Below, piece by piece: positions 19,425-27,671 of a stretch of DNA of 32,264 nucleotides. Origin of the DNA: a bacterium. Lineage in GTDB: Bacteria; Bacteroidota; Ignavibacteria; Kapaibacteriales; UBA2268. The DNA is taken from positions 1 to 32,264 of the forward strand of contig JAUIIX010000038.1 of assembly GCA_030431515.1 (NCBI GenBank), read 5' to 3'. Numbering within the stretch: position 1 is the first letter of the stretch; the number at the start of each line of letters is the position of its first letter. The translations under genes and the position numbers were made by a program. The notes beneath the pieces were generated by a model that saw nothing but the letters and a program-made list of their open reading frames with translations, was not told where the DNA came from and did not search any database.

Positions 19425-20280
19425 TTTAAGAAAATGGCAGTTAGTAGCTGCCATTTTTTTTATCTTTTCTTTCAATCTTAATTGTGAGAATACTAATAAA
19501 GATTTTGAATTTTTCTTTAAGAAGTTATACAAAGATAAAGTTGAAGGAAAAAATCAACCCTTATTAGCATTTAATATTTCTTCAAATTTTATCTATTTAC
19601 CTAATATAAAGGATAAAAAATATCTACCAAAAACTTTTTCTTATGAGTTTTTCTACGGTTTTTTTCGTGAGAGTGATGAATTTTATTATGATGATTTTAC
19701 TTATCATTCCAGTGAATTTGCCTTTGGTGGAAACACAAGTTCAAAATTAGACCCTAATAAAGACCTCAGCAAAATCTATGACTCTTGGCGATTTGGTATA
19801 GGTTGGCAAAATGGGTATAAATATAATTTGAATAATCTTGAAATATATTTAGTTCATAAAGGAACATTTAATTGGACAAATTTAGAATTAAATTATAATT
19901 CAGAATTGCATAATATTAATAAATTTCAATCCGGTTTAAAGTTTGGAACAAGTTATGCGTCTGGTGTTATGATAAAGGTATCTGGACCTTTTCAGCTTGG
20001 AATTATGTATGAAGAAAGTCAAATACATCCGAAATATACTTTTAGTCATCAGTTACTTTCACTAACAATAGAGAGTATTTTGCAAAGAGGAATTGAGTTT
20101 TTTGAATATGATTTAATTTACCACACAGGTAAAATGTATCCAATTTATAACTTCATTTACAAAACAAGTATCTCTGCAATATTATATAAAGTTCGTGAGC
20201 AAAATGTAAATTTTCCAATTAGTTCACCCCACCCTATAGTTAACAATAGCATTACACTAAACTTCGTTTTTACTTTTTAA
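19414..20280 (+). CDS. Putative outer-membrane beta-barrel protein
   Basis: 288 aa from a GTG start. GAGG at 19401-19404 sits 9 bases before the GTG and no other early in-frame start exists. The first residues give a signal peptide (RKWQLVAAIFFIFSFNLN). The remainder has alternating hydrophobic strands and many aromatic and Asn residues (SWRFGIGWQNGYKYNL, GLKFGTSYASGVMIKVSG, GPFQLGIMYEESQ), and it ends with a terminal phenylalanine (SITLNFVFTF), as is typical of outer-membrane barrel proteins recognised by BamA. I do not recognise a family. The gene overlaps the end of the VCBS gene, suggesting coupling, yet a strong terminator hairpin lies inside its signal-peptide codons, so its expression may depend on readthrough or antitermination. 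Confidence 0.65.
   Translation: MRNNLRKWQLVAAIFFIFSFNLNCENTNKDFEFFFKKLYKDKVEGKNQPLLAFNISSNFIYLPNIKDKKYLPKTFSYEFFYGFFRESDEFYYDDFTYHSSEFAFGGNTSSKLDPNKDLSKIYDSWRFGIGWQNGYKYNLNNLEIYLVHKGTFNWTNLELNYNSELHNINKFQSGLKFGTSYASGVMIKVSGPFQLGIMYEESQIHPKYTFSHQLLSLTIESILQRGIEFFEYDLIYHTGKMYPIYNFIYKTSISAILYKVREQNVNFPISSPHPIVNNSITLNFVFTF
19431..19461 (+). terminator. Strong terminator hairpin inside the start of the next gene
   Basis: Perfect 10-bp stem AAAATGGCAG (19431-19440), loop TTAGTAG, CTGCCATTTT (19448-19457), with a continuous run of eight T from 19454 to 19461. It sits 7 bp after the VCBS stop codon but within codons 7-16 of the gene starting at 19414. Confidence 0.8.
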
Positions 20281-20474
20281 ATATATTTGCGAAATATAAA
20301 TTATATGATAAAATTAATAATGAAATTGATTTATCTAAATTATTTCAAGTTTGATTATGCTTTTTATTTAAGTTAATTTTGAACTTTTATTTATTTATAT
20401 TTGATATTGATTCTCTTTATTAGTTATTTTGAAAACATTACTAACATCTTAAATTTATTAATCCATAAAATTTG

Positions 20475-20584
20475 TGGTTCTGAATTTATTCTACCCCAAA
20501 ATGTAACAAAATCGCCTCTATATTGCTTATCGAGTATATCTAAAACACTAAAAATAATTTTTTATTTAAAATTTATTTTATAAT
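20475..20584 (+). promoter_or_regulatory. Dispersed regulatory module, copy B
   Basis: Core ACCCCAAAATGTAACAAAAT at 20493-20512. Beyond it, CTATATTGCTTATCGAGTAT resembles the sequence right of the mobile element at 29579 onward (CTATTGTGTTTATAGTATAT), so homology extends past the core. TATAAT is at 20579-20584, 78 bp after the ATGTAAC. A short ORF with a TA repeat begins 62 bp after the TATAAT. The rest of the 20281-20917 interval is AT-rich with no other gene. Confidence 0.6.
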
Positions 20585-20640
20585 TTGAAACAATAATATT
20601 TCAAAAACAAAATAATATTTTGAGAAATTGCGAAAACGAA

Positions 20641-20845
20641 ATGCAGACAACTATTAAATATATCGCCTTAACTTCTTATATATATATATATATATATAGG
20701 GATATATTTGTGTATCTCAACTAATCTAACTTGTGGAAATCCAACTAAAAATGAAGAAAATGACTGTAAAATTAAACGTACAAATCAATCAACTTGGGAT
20801 TTATATAACTTAATAAAACAAAAATTTAGGCGTAAAATAATTTAA
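20641..20845 (+). other. Short leader ORF with TA microsatellite, frame split by the repeat
   Basis: ATG at 20641 reads MQTTIKYIALTSYIYIYIYR and stops at 20724 (27 aa). The frame that would be joined by adding one TA unit or removing two is open from the repeat to TAA at 20843-20845. It continues GIYLCISTNLTCGNPTKN and onward, which would make a hydrophobic start followed by a small Cys-containing domain of roughly 70 residues in total. The start lies 62 bp after the TATAAT of module B, as the related short ORF at 29698 lies 60 bp after its TATAAT. It may be decayed or switchable; no clear ribosome binding site is present. Confidence 0.35.
20677..20698. repeat. (TA)11 microsatellite
   Basis: Eleven uninterrupted TA units near codon 13 of the short ORF at 20641. 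Repeats of this length are prone to slipped-strand mispairing, and every unit gained or lost shifts the frame. Confidence 0.85.
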
Positions 20846-20917
20846 TTTCTTAAAGCATAAAAAGGAAGTAAGGGGAATTAACAAATTATTTTACAAAAAA
20901 AATTTAGAGGTTTAATT

Positions 20918-21520
20918 ATGAAAAATTTCATTTCATTTATAATTATTACTTTCACATTATTGATTTTGTCTAATGTAGTGAGTAAAGGGCAGTGCCAAAG
21001 TGGATATACTCAACAAATAATTACACTTAATATTGGGGGATGCAACTACGATATTGAATTGTGTTATAAGTGTTCAGTTACTGATCCAGGTGAAGTTATT
21101 ATTAATAGTGTAATTAAAGAGCCAACAGTTCCATATTGCTCTGGTTGGGATTTTGTTGATGTGGTTAATTATGCTAATGCCTATTTAACTTCAGGTCAAT
21201 TTATATATTCTATGTTATGTCTATGGACTGATATTCCTCCTTGCGAAACACAGCGGTCTTCAAAAATAATAAAATATAAAATGCCATTATGTTGGAAAGA
21301 GTTGAATGATTATAATTATTATCATGAACATACAATAAAAGCTATACCTTGTAATAGTGATTATTGTGAAGTTTCAGTTAAGTATTGCAAAAATGCTCAA
21401 GGTGAAATGATAACCACTTATTTAGATGTAACTTTACATGATGAAATACCAAATTGTCCCGAATATGATAATGTTAATTTCGGGGAATGTTTTATTGTAA
21501 AGACGCAATGTAACCCATAG
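20918..21520 (+). CDS. Small secreted cysteine-rich protein
   Basis: 200 aa. Signal peptide MKNFISFIIITFTLLILSNVVSKG, with the mature protein probably starting near QCQSGYTQQ. The mature part has 14 cysteines (for example GGCNYDIELCYKC, DYCEVSVKYC and a C-terminal TQCNP), an even number consistent with extracellular disulfides. No T9SS CTD and no family that I recognise. Ribosome binding site AGAGG lies 9 bases before the ATG. A strong hairpin follows the stop and the next gene is an exported Asp-box propeller, so the two form a probable secreted-protein unit downstream of regulatory module B. Confidence 0.7.
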   Translation: MKNFISFIIITFTLLILSNVVSKGQCQSGYTQQIITLNIGGCNYDIELCYKCSVTDPGEVIINSVIKEPTVPYCSGWDFVDVVNYANAYLTSGQFIYSMLCLWTDIPPCETQRSSKIIKYKMPLCWKELNDYNYYHEHTIKAIPCNSDYCEVSVKYCKNAQGEMITTYLDVTLHDEIPNCPEYDNVNFGECFIVKTQCNP

Positions 21521-21528
21521 ATTGTTTA

Positions 21529-21555
21529 GAGTAACAGGTATTTATCCTGTTACTC
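21529..21555 (+). terminator. Hairpin between the Cys-rich and propeller genes
   Basis: Perfect 10-bp stem GAGTAACAGG (21529-21538), loop TATTTAT, CCTGTTACTC (21546-21555). It is followed by ATTATATTATTA, not a pure T-run, so it may be a weak terminator, a processing signal or an mRNA-stability element separating expression of the two genes. Confidence 0.6.
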
Positions 21556-21581
21556 ATTATATTATTAAAAAGGATTAAATT

Positions 21582-23762
21582 ATGAAAGCAGTTTTATTTT
21601 TATTATTAACACAAATCTCAGTTTTTTCCCAATGGAAAGAAATAGAATCACCTAATGGACGAATTTCTGCACATTATTATTTGTATAATAATGATTTTGA
21701 ATTACTTATGAATAACACTGAAATATTTCAAACTGAAGATAATTGGAATAATTTTGTTGCAGTTGAAAGTAATTTTTTAGATTCAATTGGTTATATCAAT
21801 GATATATTTTTTTATGATAATTTAATTTATTTATCAACAATATATGATATTAGTAATAAAATAGGGGGTGGTGTATATTATAGTAGTGACAAAGGTTTAA
21901 ATTGGCATATATTATCAGATACAATGAAAAATAAATATTACTATGCATTTAAAAAAAATGGTGATTTTACGTATAGTTTAACAAAAGATGGTCTTAATCT
22001 TTATAATTCAGAGAATAATCAAAATAAATTAATTTCAAAATACTATGATCCTAAGTTAAAAGATTCTATTAAAATCAGAGGTAATAATATTTATTTTAAT
22101 GAGTCAAATAATATTATTATTATTAATTCTTTTACAAATAGTTTACCTGGCTTATTAATTTCGACAGATAATGGTAATAGTTTTTCAGAAATATTTCTTT
22201 TAAATGATTATAGAGATATAATCAATAAAGTCTTTTGGAAATCAGATACTATTTTTGTTGCTTCGAGTAAAGGAATATTTATATCTTATGATTTAGGACA
22301 AAACTGGAAGCCAATAATCAATAAAAATGGAGATAACTTTATTACAGACATTGTATATTTGAACTCTAATTTATTTGCAAGTTCCGATAAAGGCAACGTT
22401 TATAAAATTGTACTTAATAGTGAGGAATGGGAAATGGTATTTAACAGTAACTCTATTAAATCAATTCGACTATATGATTATCAAGATGAGTTGTTTTTTA
22501 CATCAACTCACGGTTTATATAAATATAATGAATCAAGTAATAGTTTTTCAGAAAAAGAAATTTTTATTAAAAGTACTAATTATAGTTTACAAACTGAAAA
22601 AGACAGTCTTTATTTGGTTACAACTAATTCTGGAATACCAAAAACAATCAGTGGAGATAATTTCAATTGGAAGCAATTAAATGACTCACTTTTTATTGAT
22701 GGATTTAACATTGATAATTTTTCTAAATCTGACTCCTTAATTCTATGTTCTTATTTTTCATTTAGTGGGGTAATTATTTCTAAAGACTACGGAAAAACGT
22801 GGACTTACAAATTATTACCTACGAATTCAAGTGGAATTAAAACTTATGTAACCAACTCTCATATATATCAGAATAAATTTTTTATAACTACAATAGATGG
22901 TAGATTACTTATTTCTAAAAATATGGGTAACACATGGTTAGAAAGTAAATATGATTCAAAGTATTCTGAAACATTTACAAATATTTTTATGTTTGATGGT
23001 ATGTACTTTGGAACAACTAAATCAAATGGTATATTAATTTCTACTGACGATGGTGATACTTGGAAAAAGATAAACTCAGATACTACTGATTTAATGGAAA
23101 AGCAGTATGTTAGATTATTGGCAAAAAATAAAAATAATTTGTTGGCAGATTCAAAAGATTTAAACTTAATAAAATCATCTGATAATGGAAAGAGTTGGAA
23201 TAAGACTTTCTTTTCTGAAGAAAATATCTCTATTCTAAAGATTGCAAACTACAGATCTAATTTCTTTATTTTAACGGATAATGGGTTTTATTTTTCTACT
23301 GATAATGGAAATACTTTTAAGTTGTACAATAATGGTATAGAGAAGGAAGATTTTCAAGAAATGAAAGATGTTATTGTCTTTGGAAGTAATTTAGTTTTAT
23401 GTTTTAACAGAGGAATTTACACCCTACCTCTTTCCGAACTCGGAATTGAATACACCACCGTAGAAAAAACAGAAAAACGAAACTACCTCTATACATTCCC
23501 TCCATTTCCACAACCCACTAAACAAGAAGTAAAAATAAGCACTTACTGGGATAGTGCTTTACCTTTTACTGTTGATGATGTAGAGATTTACAACTTAGCA
23601 GGAATTAAGATAAACACTACAAATAAACTTAGCATCAACAAAGAAACAAACTATAACGGACATATAATTTGGGACACAAGCAGTGAACAAGCTGGTATTT
23701 ATATAGTTAATATCAAACATGGAACAGAAAGCAGAACTCAGAAAGTAATGGTAGTAGATTGA
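21582..23762 (+). CDS. Secreted Asp-box beta-propeller protein with T9SS sorting domain
   Basis: 726 aa. Signal peptide MKAVLFLLLTQISVFSQ. The body has at least seven Asp-box motifs (SxDxGxxW/F): STDNGNSF, SYDLGQNW, SKDYGKTW, SKNMGNTW, STDDGDTW, SSDNGKSW and STDNGNTF, typical of sortilin/YCF48/BNR-like propellers. Residues 628-726 form a CTD with NYLYTFPPFPQPTKQEVKIS, then VEIYNLAGIKINT, HIIWDTSSEQAGIYIVNIKH and QKVMVVD, the sequence pattern of T9SS type A signals. It should be exported through SprA and anchored or released at the surface. AAAAAGGA precedes the ATG. Its CTD is nearly the same as that of the remnant at 14372-14671. Ligand unknown. Confidence 0.85.
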   Translation: MKAVLFLLLTQISVFSQWKEIESPNGRISAHYYLYNNDFELLMNNTEIFQTEDNWNNFVAVESNFLDSIGYINDIFFYDNLIYLSTIYDISNKIGGGVYYSSDKGLNWHILSDTMKNKYYYAFKKNGDFTYSLTKDGLNLYNSENNQNKLISKYYDPKLKDSIKIRGNNIYFNESNNIIIINSFTNSLPGLLISTDNGNSFSEIFLLNDYRDIINKVFWKSDTIFVASSKGIFISYDLGQNWKPIINKNGDNFITDIVYLNSNLFASSDKGNVYKIVLNSEEWEMVFNSNSIKSIRLYDYQDELFFTSTHGLYKYNESSNSFSEKEIFIKSTNYSLQTEKDSLYLVTTNSGIPKTISGDNFNWKQLNDSLFIDGFNIDNFSKSDSLILCSYFSFSGVIISKDYGKTWTYKLLPTNSSGIKTYVTNSHIYQNKFFITTIDGRLLISKNMGNTWLESKYDSKYSETFTNIFMFDGMYFGTTKSNGILISTDDGDTWKKINSDTTDLMEKQYVRLLAKNKNNLLADSKDLNLIKSSDNGKSWNKTFFSEENISILKIANYRSNFFILTDNGFYFSTDNGNTFKLYNNGIEKEDFQEMKDVIVFGSNLVLCFNRGIYTLPLSELGIEYTTVEKTEKRNYLYTFPPFPQPTKQEVKISTYWDSALPFTVDDVEIYNLAGIKINTTNKLSINKETNYNGHIIWDTSSEQAGIYIVNIKHGTESRTQKVMVVD

Positions 23763-23769
23763 ATTAAAT

Positions 23770-23802
23770 AGTAGTGAATGCAAATTTGCGTTCACTACTT
23801 TT
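23770..23802 (+). terminator. Terminator after the propeller gene
   Basis: Stem AGTAGTGAA (23770-23778) with TTCACTACT (23791-23799), inner complementary GCAAATTTGC, then TTTT to 23802. It begins 8 bp after the stop codon. Confidence 0.75.
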
Positions 23803-23810
23803 GTGTTGAA

Positions 23811-23840
23811 ATGGTCATTGATCGTAGTCAAAATGACAAT
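23811..23840. repeat. Degenerate REP-like fragment
   Basis: GGTCATTGATCGTAGTCAAA, then ATGACAATCTCC, resembles the reverse form of the repeat family seen at 6161-6182. GTCATT and AATGAC at its edges are inverted. It lies between convergent genes. Confidence 0.35.
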
Positions 23841-23865
23841 CTCCTAAATAATATAAATTATCCGA

Positions 23866-25416
23866 TTACCCCTCTCTATTTGCAATATCGATAGCAGCTT
23901 TTATACCATCTGCACCGCTTGAAACTATGCCACCTGAAAAGCCAGAACCCTCGCCTACAAAATATAAATTACTGAAACCATCGCACAATCCTTCTCGGCT
24001 TCTACTTGCTTGTATTGGTGATGATGTGCGTGACTCCAAGCCCATCAAAATCCCTTGGTCAAAGCCAATCATTTGTTTATTGAATTTACGTAGAGCTTCT
24101 TTTTGTGAATTTACAATATTTGCTGGTAATAAATCATTCATATCTGCACTTTTCAAATCAAATGGATAACTTGATTTTGGAAATATTGACGTGGTTTTAT
24201 TTCTTAATAAATCAGCGACTTTCACAGCAGGTGCGTCATATCCGTTCACATAGTCATAAAACTTTCGCTCTAAATCCATAACCCAATTAAGTGCTTCAAG
24301 TGGCTCTACTTCTTTGTTTAATTGCTTATTTAAGTCCAATCCTGCAACAATTGCAGAATTAGCAAAAGGATAATTTCTCTTGTAATTACTCATTCCATTT
24401 ACTAAATTTACGCCTTTCACTGGTGGTGCAGAAACTACATTCCCACCTGGACACATACAAAAAGAATATACAGGGTTAGACGCATCATTAAAAGTAAGTG
24501 CATAGTCGGCAGCTTTCACACCGGGTAATTCTGTTGTTCGCCACATACAATTATTAATCACTTCTTGGGTATGCTCAACTCTATTTCCAATTGCAAATGG
24601 CTTGATTTGAAATTTTACACCAGCTTTGATTAGCATTTCATAAACAGGATAACTCGAATGACCACTGGCTATTACAAAATAATCAGCGTCCATTTTACCT
24701 TTGTTAGTTTCCAATGAAGTAATTTTATCATCTTTAAGATTTATACCAATCATTTCAGTATCAAAAAGCATTTCACCGCCAATATATAGGAATTTATGGC
24801 GTAAGTTTTTAGCAGTTTTAACTAATAAATTAGAACCAATATGTGGCTTTGATAAATAACGGATTTCTTCAGGTGCACCTGCTTCGATATATTCATTAAA
24901 TATGAAATTACGTTCCAATTTAATAGTTTTTGTTCTTGAAGTTAGTTTTCCATCAGAAAAAGTACCTGCACCACCTTCACCAAAAGCATAATTAGAGCGT
25001 TCATTCAATATTCGCTTTTTGTGAAATAACTTCACATCTTTTATTCGTTGGAATACTTCTGGTCCTTGTTCGATTAATCTAACTTTAAAGCCAGCTAATC
25101 TCAATACATAAGCAGAGTAAAAGCCAGCAGGTCCACTACCAACTATAATTACAGTTTTATCAGTATTTACTTGTGGAATATAGAGTTCTTCTACTTCTGG
25201 TGTTTCACCATCTTTGATATGAATTGAGGAAACTGAAACCCTAATTAACCAATGTATATCAGTTTTTTTTCTACCATCTAATGATTTTTTATCAATTGAA
25301 AATTCAAACTCATTAGAAGAAATAATATTTTCAATTTCTTTTTTTAGTTCATCGTCGCTATAATCGCTCGGCATTTTAATTGTAAGAGATCTATATCCCA
25401 TTTTATTATGACCCAT
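23866..25416 (-). CDS. FAD-dependent dehydrogenase of the COG2509 type
   Basis: 516 aa. An N-terminal region of about 85 residues precedes the dinucleotide-binding motif VIIVGSGPAGFYSAYVLRLA (GxGxxG at residues 93-98), with the acidic residue of the ribose-binding strand in VRLIEQG. Family-typical sequence follows: YAFGEGGAGTFSDGKLTSR, LSKPHIGSNLL, FAIGNRVEHTQEVINN, FCMCPGGNVV and the C-terminal FAD motif LYFVGEGSGFSGGIVSSGADG. The family is predicted to be cytosolic flavoprotein oxidoreductases of unknown substrate. The start could be Met at 25416 or the second Met six codons in (MGYRS); both fit. It stands alone, convergent with the propeller gene. Confidence 0.85.
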   Translation of the reverse strand: MGHNKMGYRSLTIKMPSDYSDDELKKEIENIISSNEFEFSIDKKSLDGRKKTDIHWLIRVSVSSIHIKDGETPEVEELYIPQVNTDKTVIIVGSGPAGFYSAYVLRLAGFKVRLIEQGPEVFQRIKDVKLFHKKRILNERSNYAFGEGGAGTFSDGKLTSRTKTIKLERNFIFNEYIEAGAPEEIRYLSKPHIGSNLLVKTAKNLRHKFLYIGGEMLFDTEMIGINLKDDKITSLETNKGKMDADYFVIASGHSSYPVYEMLIKAGVKFQIKPFAIGNRVEHTQEVINNCMWRTTELPGVKAADYALTFNDASNPVYSFCMCPGGNVVSAPPVKGVNLVNGMSNYKRNYPFANSAIVAGLDLNKQLNKEVEPLEALNWVMDLERKFYDYVNGYDAPAVKVADLLRNKTTSIFPKSSYPFDLKSADMNDLLPANIVNSQKEALRKFNKQMIGFDQGILMGLESRTSSPIQASRSREGLCDGFSNLYFVGEGSGFSGGIVSSGADGIKAAIDIANREG

Positions 25417-25485
25417 TATTATTGAGTAAATTATAAGTTTGCAAAATTATGAAAAATATAGAATACTTATCTAATTATTTTAAAA

Positions 25486-25544
25486 TGAGATGAGGAATCC
25501 AAAAAATAATCCACCCCAAAATGTAACAAAATAGACCCTATTGT
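25486..25544 (+). promoter_or_regulatory. Dispersed regulatory module, copy C, upstream half (interrupted)
   Basis: GATGAGGAAT, then AAAAAATAATCC, then core ACCCCAAAATGTAACAAAAT at 25513-25532, matching copy A in both the GGAAT-TCC flank and the core. The downstream half with TATAAT is not here; it is found 4.1 kb away after the mobile element (29562-29643). Confidence 0.6.
25521..25544 (+). repeat. attL, left attachment site
   Basis: 24 bp identical to 29562-29585. It lies within the core of regulatory module C. It contains TGTAAC, the reverse complement of the GTTACA that is repeated at internal sites near both ends of the element. Confidence 0.8.
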
Positions 25545-25580
25545 TTTTTCATTAGTGTTTATGCTTGTTTCAGGGCTTTC

Positions 25581-25599
25581 AGTTACAAAATGAGTTACA
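25581..25599 (+). repeat. Internal 19-bp repeat, left copy (candidate integrase arm site)
   Basis: AGTTACAAAATGAGTTACA, made of two AGTTACA units 12 bp apart. It is identical to 29435-29453 and lies 37 bp inside attL. Confidence 0.65.
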
Positions 25600-25888
25600 A
25601 TTTTGTAATATTTAGCATTATTTAACACTTTTTTTATACTTTTTTACATCTTACTTTTATATTGACTACAAAAGAAATTTTTTATTATATCTTAGCAGCA
25701 ATAAACTAAATTTTGAATAGTGCTTAGTTTTAGAAGTGTTTAAGTGTCAAGCAATGGAATACATCTCAATTTTATTGTTTTCAGGTGGAGGGCTTGAAAA
25801 TTGTTTTAATATTGTTATTAGCTCCAGTAATCTAATTTTAACAGATATTGCTAATTTATTGCTGTTGCTGCTAAGGATAAAGTATAAG

Positions 25889-25909
25889 AAAAGCCCTCAA
25901 AGAGCTTTT
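25889..25909 (-). terminator. Possible terminator hairpin beyond rep
   Basis: Stem AAAAGC (25889-25894) and GCTTTT (25904-25909) with a 9-base loop. On the minus strand the stem ends in GCTTTTCTT, a weak T-run. It is a candidate end for the minus-strand xis-rep transcript, about 370 bp past the rep stop. Confidence 0.3.
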
Positions 25910-26023
25910 AAATAATTAAGCATAGTTTTATACTAAAATTATATTAAAATTCAATAGTGGGCTTGTATGGTGCTTTATTTTGTATTTATGACTATTTTAA
26001 ATACATAAAACTCTTCTTAGGGT

Positions 26024-26083
26024 TGTAATTCTTGCAATTTTACTTTTATAGAGTGTAATTCTTGCAATTTTCTCTTTTATAGA
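26024..26083 (+). repeat. Two tandem 30-bp repeats, candidate iterons
   Basis: Unit 1 at 26024-26053 and unit 2 at 26054-26083 share TGTAATTCTTGCAATTTT and a trailing TTTTATAGA. Each contains the palindrome TTGCAA within AATT..AATT. A partial third TTTTATAG follows at 26101. They lie about 190 bp from the rep stop and are possible Rep-binding sites. Confidence 0.55.
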
Positions 26084-26274
26084 TATGACAAAACTCCCTT
26101 TTTTATAGTGTTAACTTTGTTCACTTATGAATAAATCTTAGTTTTTTATTTCTACTAAGCATAAGACAAATAGTTATTAAGTCAATAGATTAGTAGTATT
26201 AAGTGCAAAATAGTTTTTGAAGTAAATTTACAGCTTAATTTTTAAAGTTGCTTAGAAGTCCTTTAAATAGCTTT

Positions 26275-27207
26275 TTAGATGGTTTCACTTAGCTCCTTGC
26301 TAAATTTATCATTAATCTTTTCTCTTAACTCAGCTCCTAAAGAGTTGTTTTCAATCTCAAAGCCCTTGCCTCTTTCTCTAAATAGTTTCCTTATTCTACT
26401 TTTTTCATTTGGAGAAACATTATATTCCTTAAAGTAAATTTCTAAACTTGCAAGCCACTTATTTAACTTTGGAGTATTCATTAGAAACATAATTTTTCTA
26501 ATATCTGAGTAATTTTTAAACTCAGGTATTTTGTAATAATCATCAATTTGTATTCTATCTAAATTCTTTTTTGCATCACTCAATATAAGTTTTTTAGTTT
26601 TGTTTTCAAATAAGTCTTTCACTTTTAAGCTCTCTTTTAATTTTAATTTAGTTTGAATTAAATGTGGTCTTTTAACTTCACACCTAAGCAAATTAACATC
26701 TACATACTCAGGTTTTAAAAGTTCTTTGTTAAATTTTACTTCACTTGTTTTGTCATACATAACTATTTGCAAGTAGTCATTTTTATTCTTATGATTTGCA
26801 CCAATACCAAATACTTTACCAGTAAGACCTTTTTTGTTTTTATAAGGGCTTTCTTTAAATAAAGTTGGAGTAATTAGAGAATTAATATAAAGAGGTGGAG
26901 CAACCTCAGTTTTAAAGTTTGCTCCTATCTCATATTGATAAACATTAAAGTTACTTATATCAATATCAATTTCAGCATCTAAACAATTTAAGTATTCTAA
27001 GCAGTCATTATAAGAACAATCCTCATAATTATTACCAATTCCATACTTTTGAATAGAGCCACTTATATTAATAATATTTTCATCAATATAAACATTGATA
27101 TTGTTGAATTTTTTAAAATAACTTTTATTATCTTTTGTATTTTGAATATAATTCTCTAAATTTGTGTTATGTTTATTTACACTATTTAAGAATATATAAT
27201 CAATCAT
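26275..27207 (-). CDS. Phage/plasmid replication initiation protein (Rep, Phage-CRI-like)
   Basis: 310 aa. The layout resembles the replication proteins of filamentous-phage-like and small plasmid elements of Bacteroidota: a DNA-processing N-half with ININ/ISGSIQKYGIGNNYEDCSYN and YEIGANF, then YLQIVMYDKTSEVKF, then LLRCEVKRPHLIQTKL, where alternating basic and acidic residues and the RxEVK pattern are typical, followed by a helical DNA-binding C-half. Such proteins nick the origin to begin rolling-circle replication. The catalytic Tyr cannot be fixed from sequence reading alone. The gene overlaps the 154-aa gene by one base (TAATG), so it is translationally coupled. No coat or assembly genes are nearby, so the element would depend on a helper if it were phage-derived. 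Confidence 0.55.
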   Translation of the reverse strand: MIDYIFLNSVNKHNTNLENYIQNTKDNKSYFKKFNNINVYIDENIINISGSIQKYGIGNNYEDCSYNDCLEYLNCLDAEIDIDISNFNVYQYEIGANFKTEVAPPLYINSLITPTLFKESPYKNKKGLTGKVFGIGANHKNKNDYLQIVMYDKTSEVKFNKELLKPEYVDVNLLRCEVKRPHLIQTKLKLKESLKVKDLFENKTKKLILSDAKKNLDRIQIDDYYKIPEFKNYSDIRKIMFLMNTPKLNKWLASLEIYFKEYNVSPNEKSRIRKLFRERGKGFEIENNSLGAELREKINDKFSKELSETI

Positions 27208-27671
27208 TAGTTACCTATTTTTGTATAAAAGTTACTATTGATATTATATTGGTAATTCTGAGAGTGCAATCTCAAAATTTCATTCTTAAAGTCAGCATCT
27301 TTTAAAAGCCCCTCTATTTTGTCAGTAGAGGGTTTTTTTATGTCCAATACATAAAAGTCTATTGTTTCAGGTTTCTCTTTGTCAGGTTCTAACTTAATCA
27401 AAATTAGCTCCTCAGTTGCTTGAATATCTCCTAAGCAATACATACTATCATTTAGTTGCATTACTCTTGTTATATGATTATGTCCATCTGAAATTCTATG
27501 AGTAGCTTTTAACTTGCCTTGCTTATCTCTTTGAATTGAAGAGTAATATATACCAAACTCATTATTAGAATATTTTTTTAATAATCTCATATCTATTTGT
27601 AGAGCTTTATCTAACATATAGACTACTTTGTTATTTGGTTTTTTTGTGAAGTGTAAATGGTTACTTATCAT
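27207..27671 (-). CDS. Conserved-looking unknown protein of the mobile element
   Basis: 154 aa, no signal peptide and no membrane segment. Charged with mixed alpha/beta character; segments RISDGHNHITRVMQLNDSMY and EELILIKLEPDKEKPETIDF resemble a small beta-rich domain, but I recognise no family. It is enclosed in the xis-unknown-rep operon: 4-bp ATGA overlap with the HTH gene and 1-bp overlap with rep. The position suggests an accessory replication or regulatory role; this is inference. Confidence 0.6.
   Translation of the reverse strand: MISNHLHFTKKPNNKVVYMLDKALQIDMRLLKKYSNNEFGIYYSSIQRDKQGKLKATHRISDGHNHITRVMQLNDSMYCLGDIQATEELILIKLEPDKEKPETIDFYVLDIKKPSTDKIEGLLKDADFKNEILRLHSQNYQYNINSNFYTKIGN

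Larger units (their letters stand above)
25545..26274. other. Gene-free left end of the element, candidate replication and recombination region
   Basis: About 730 bases with no credible gene. It holds an AGTTACA pair, a hairpin near 25889-25909 and a tandem 30-bp repeat at 26024-26083. The size and position next to rep suggest the origin of the excised circle and integrase-binding arm sites. Confidence 0.5.

Noticed and set aside
20848-20917. Riboswitch upstream of the Cys-rich gene
   Set aside because: The leader is AT-rich without conserved stems; only a plain ribosome binding site (AGAGG) is visible.
26024-26083. CRISPR array
   Set aside because: Only two tandem units with no unique spacers between them and no cas genes.
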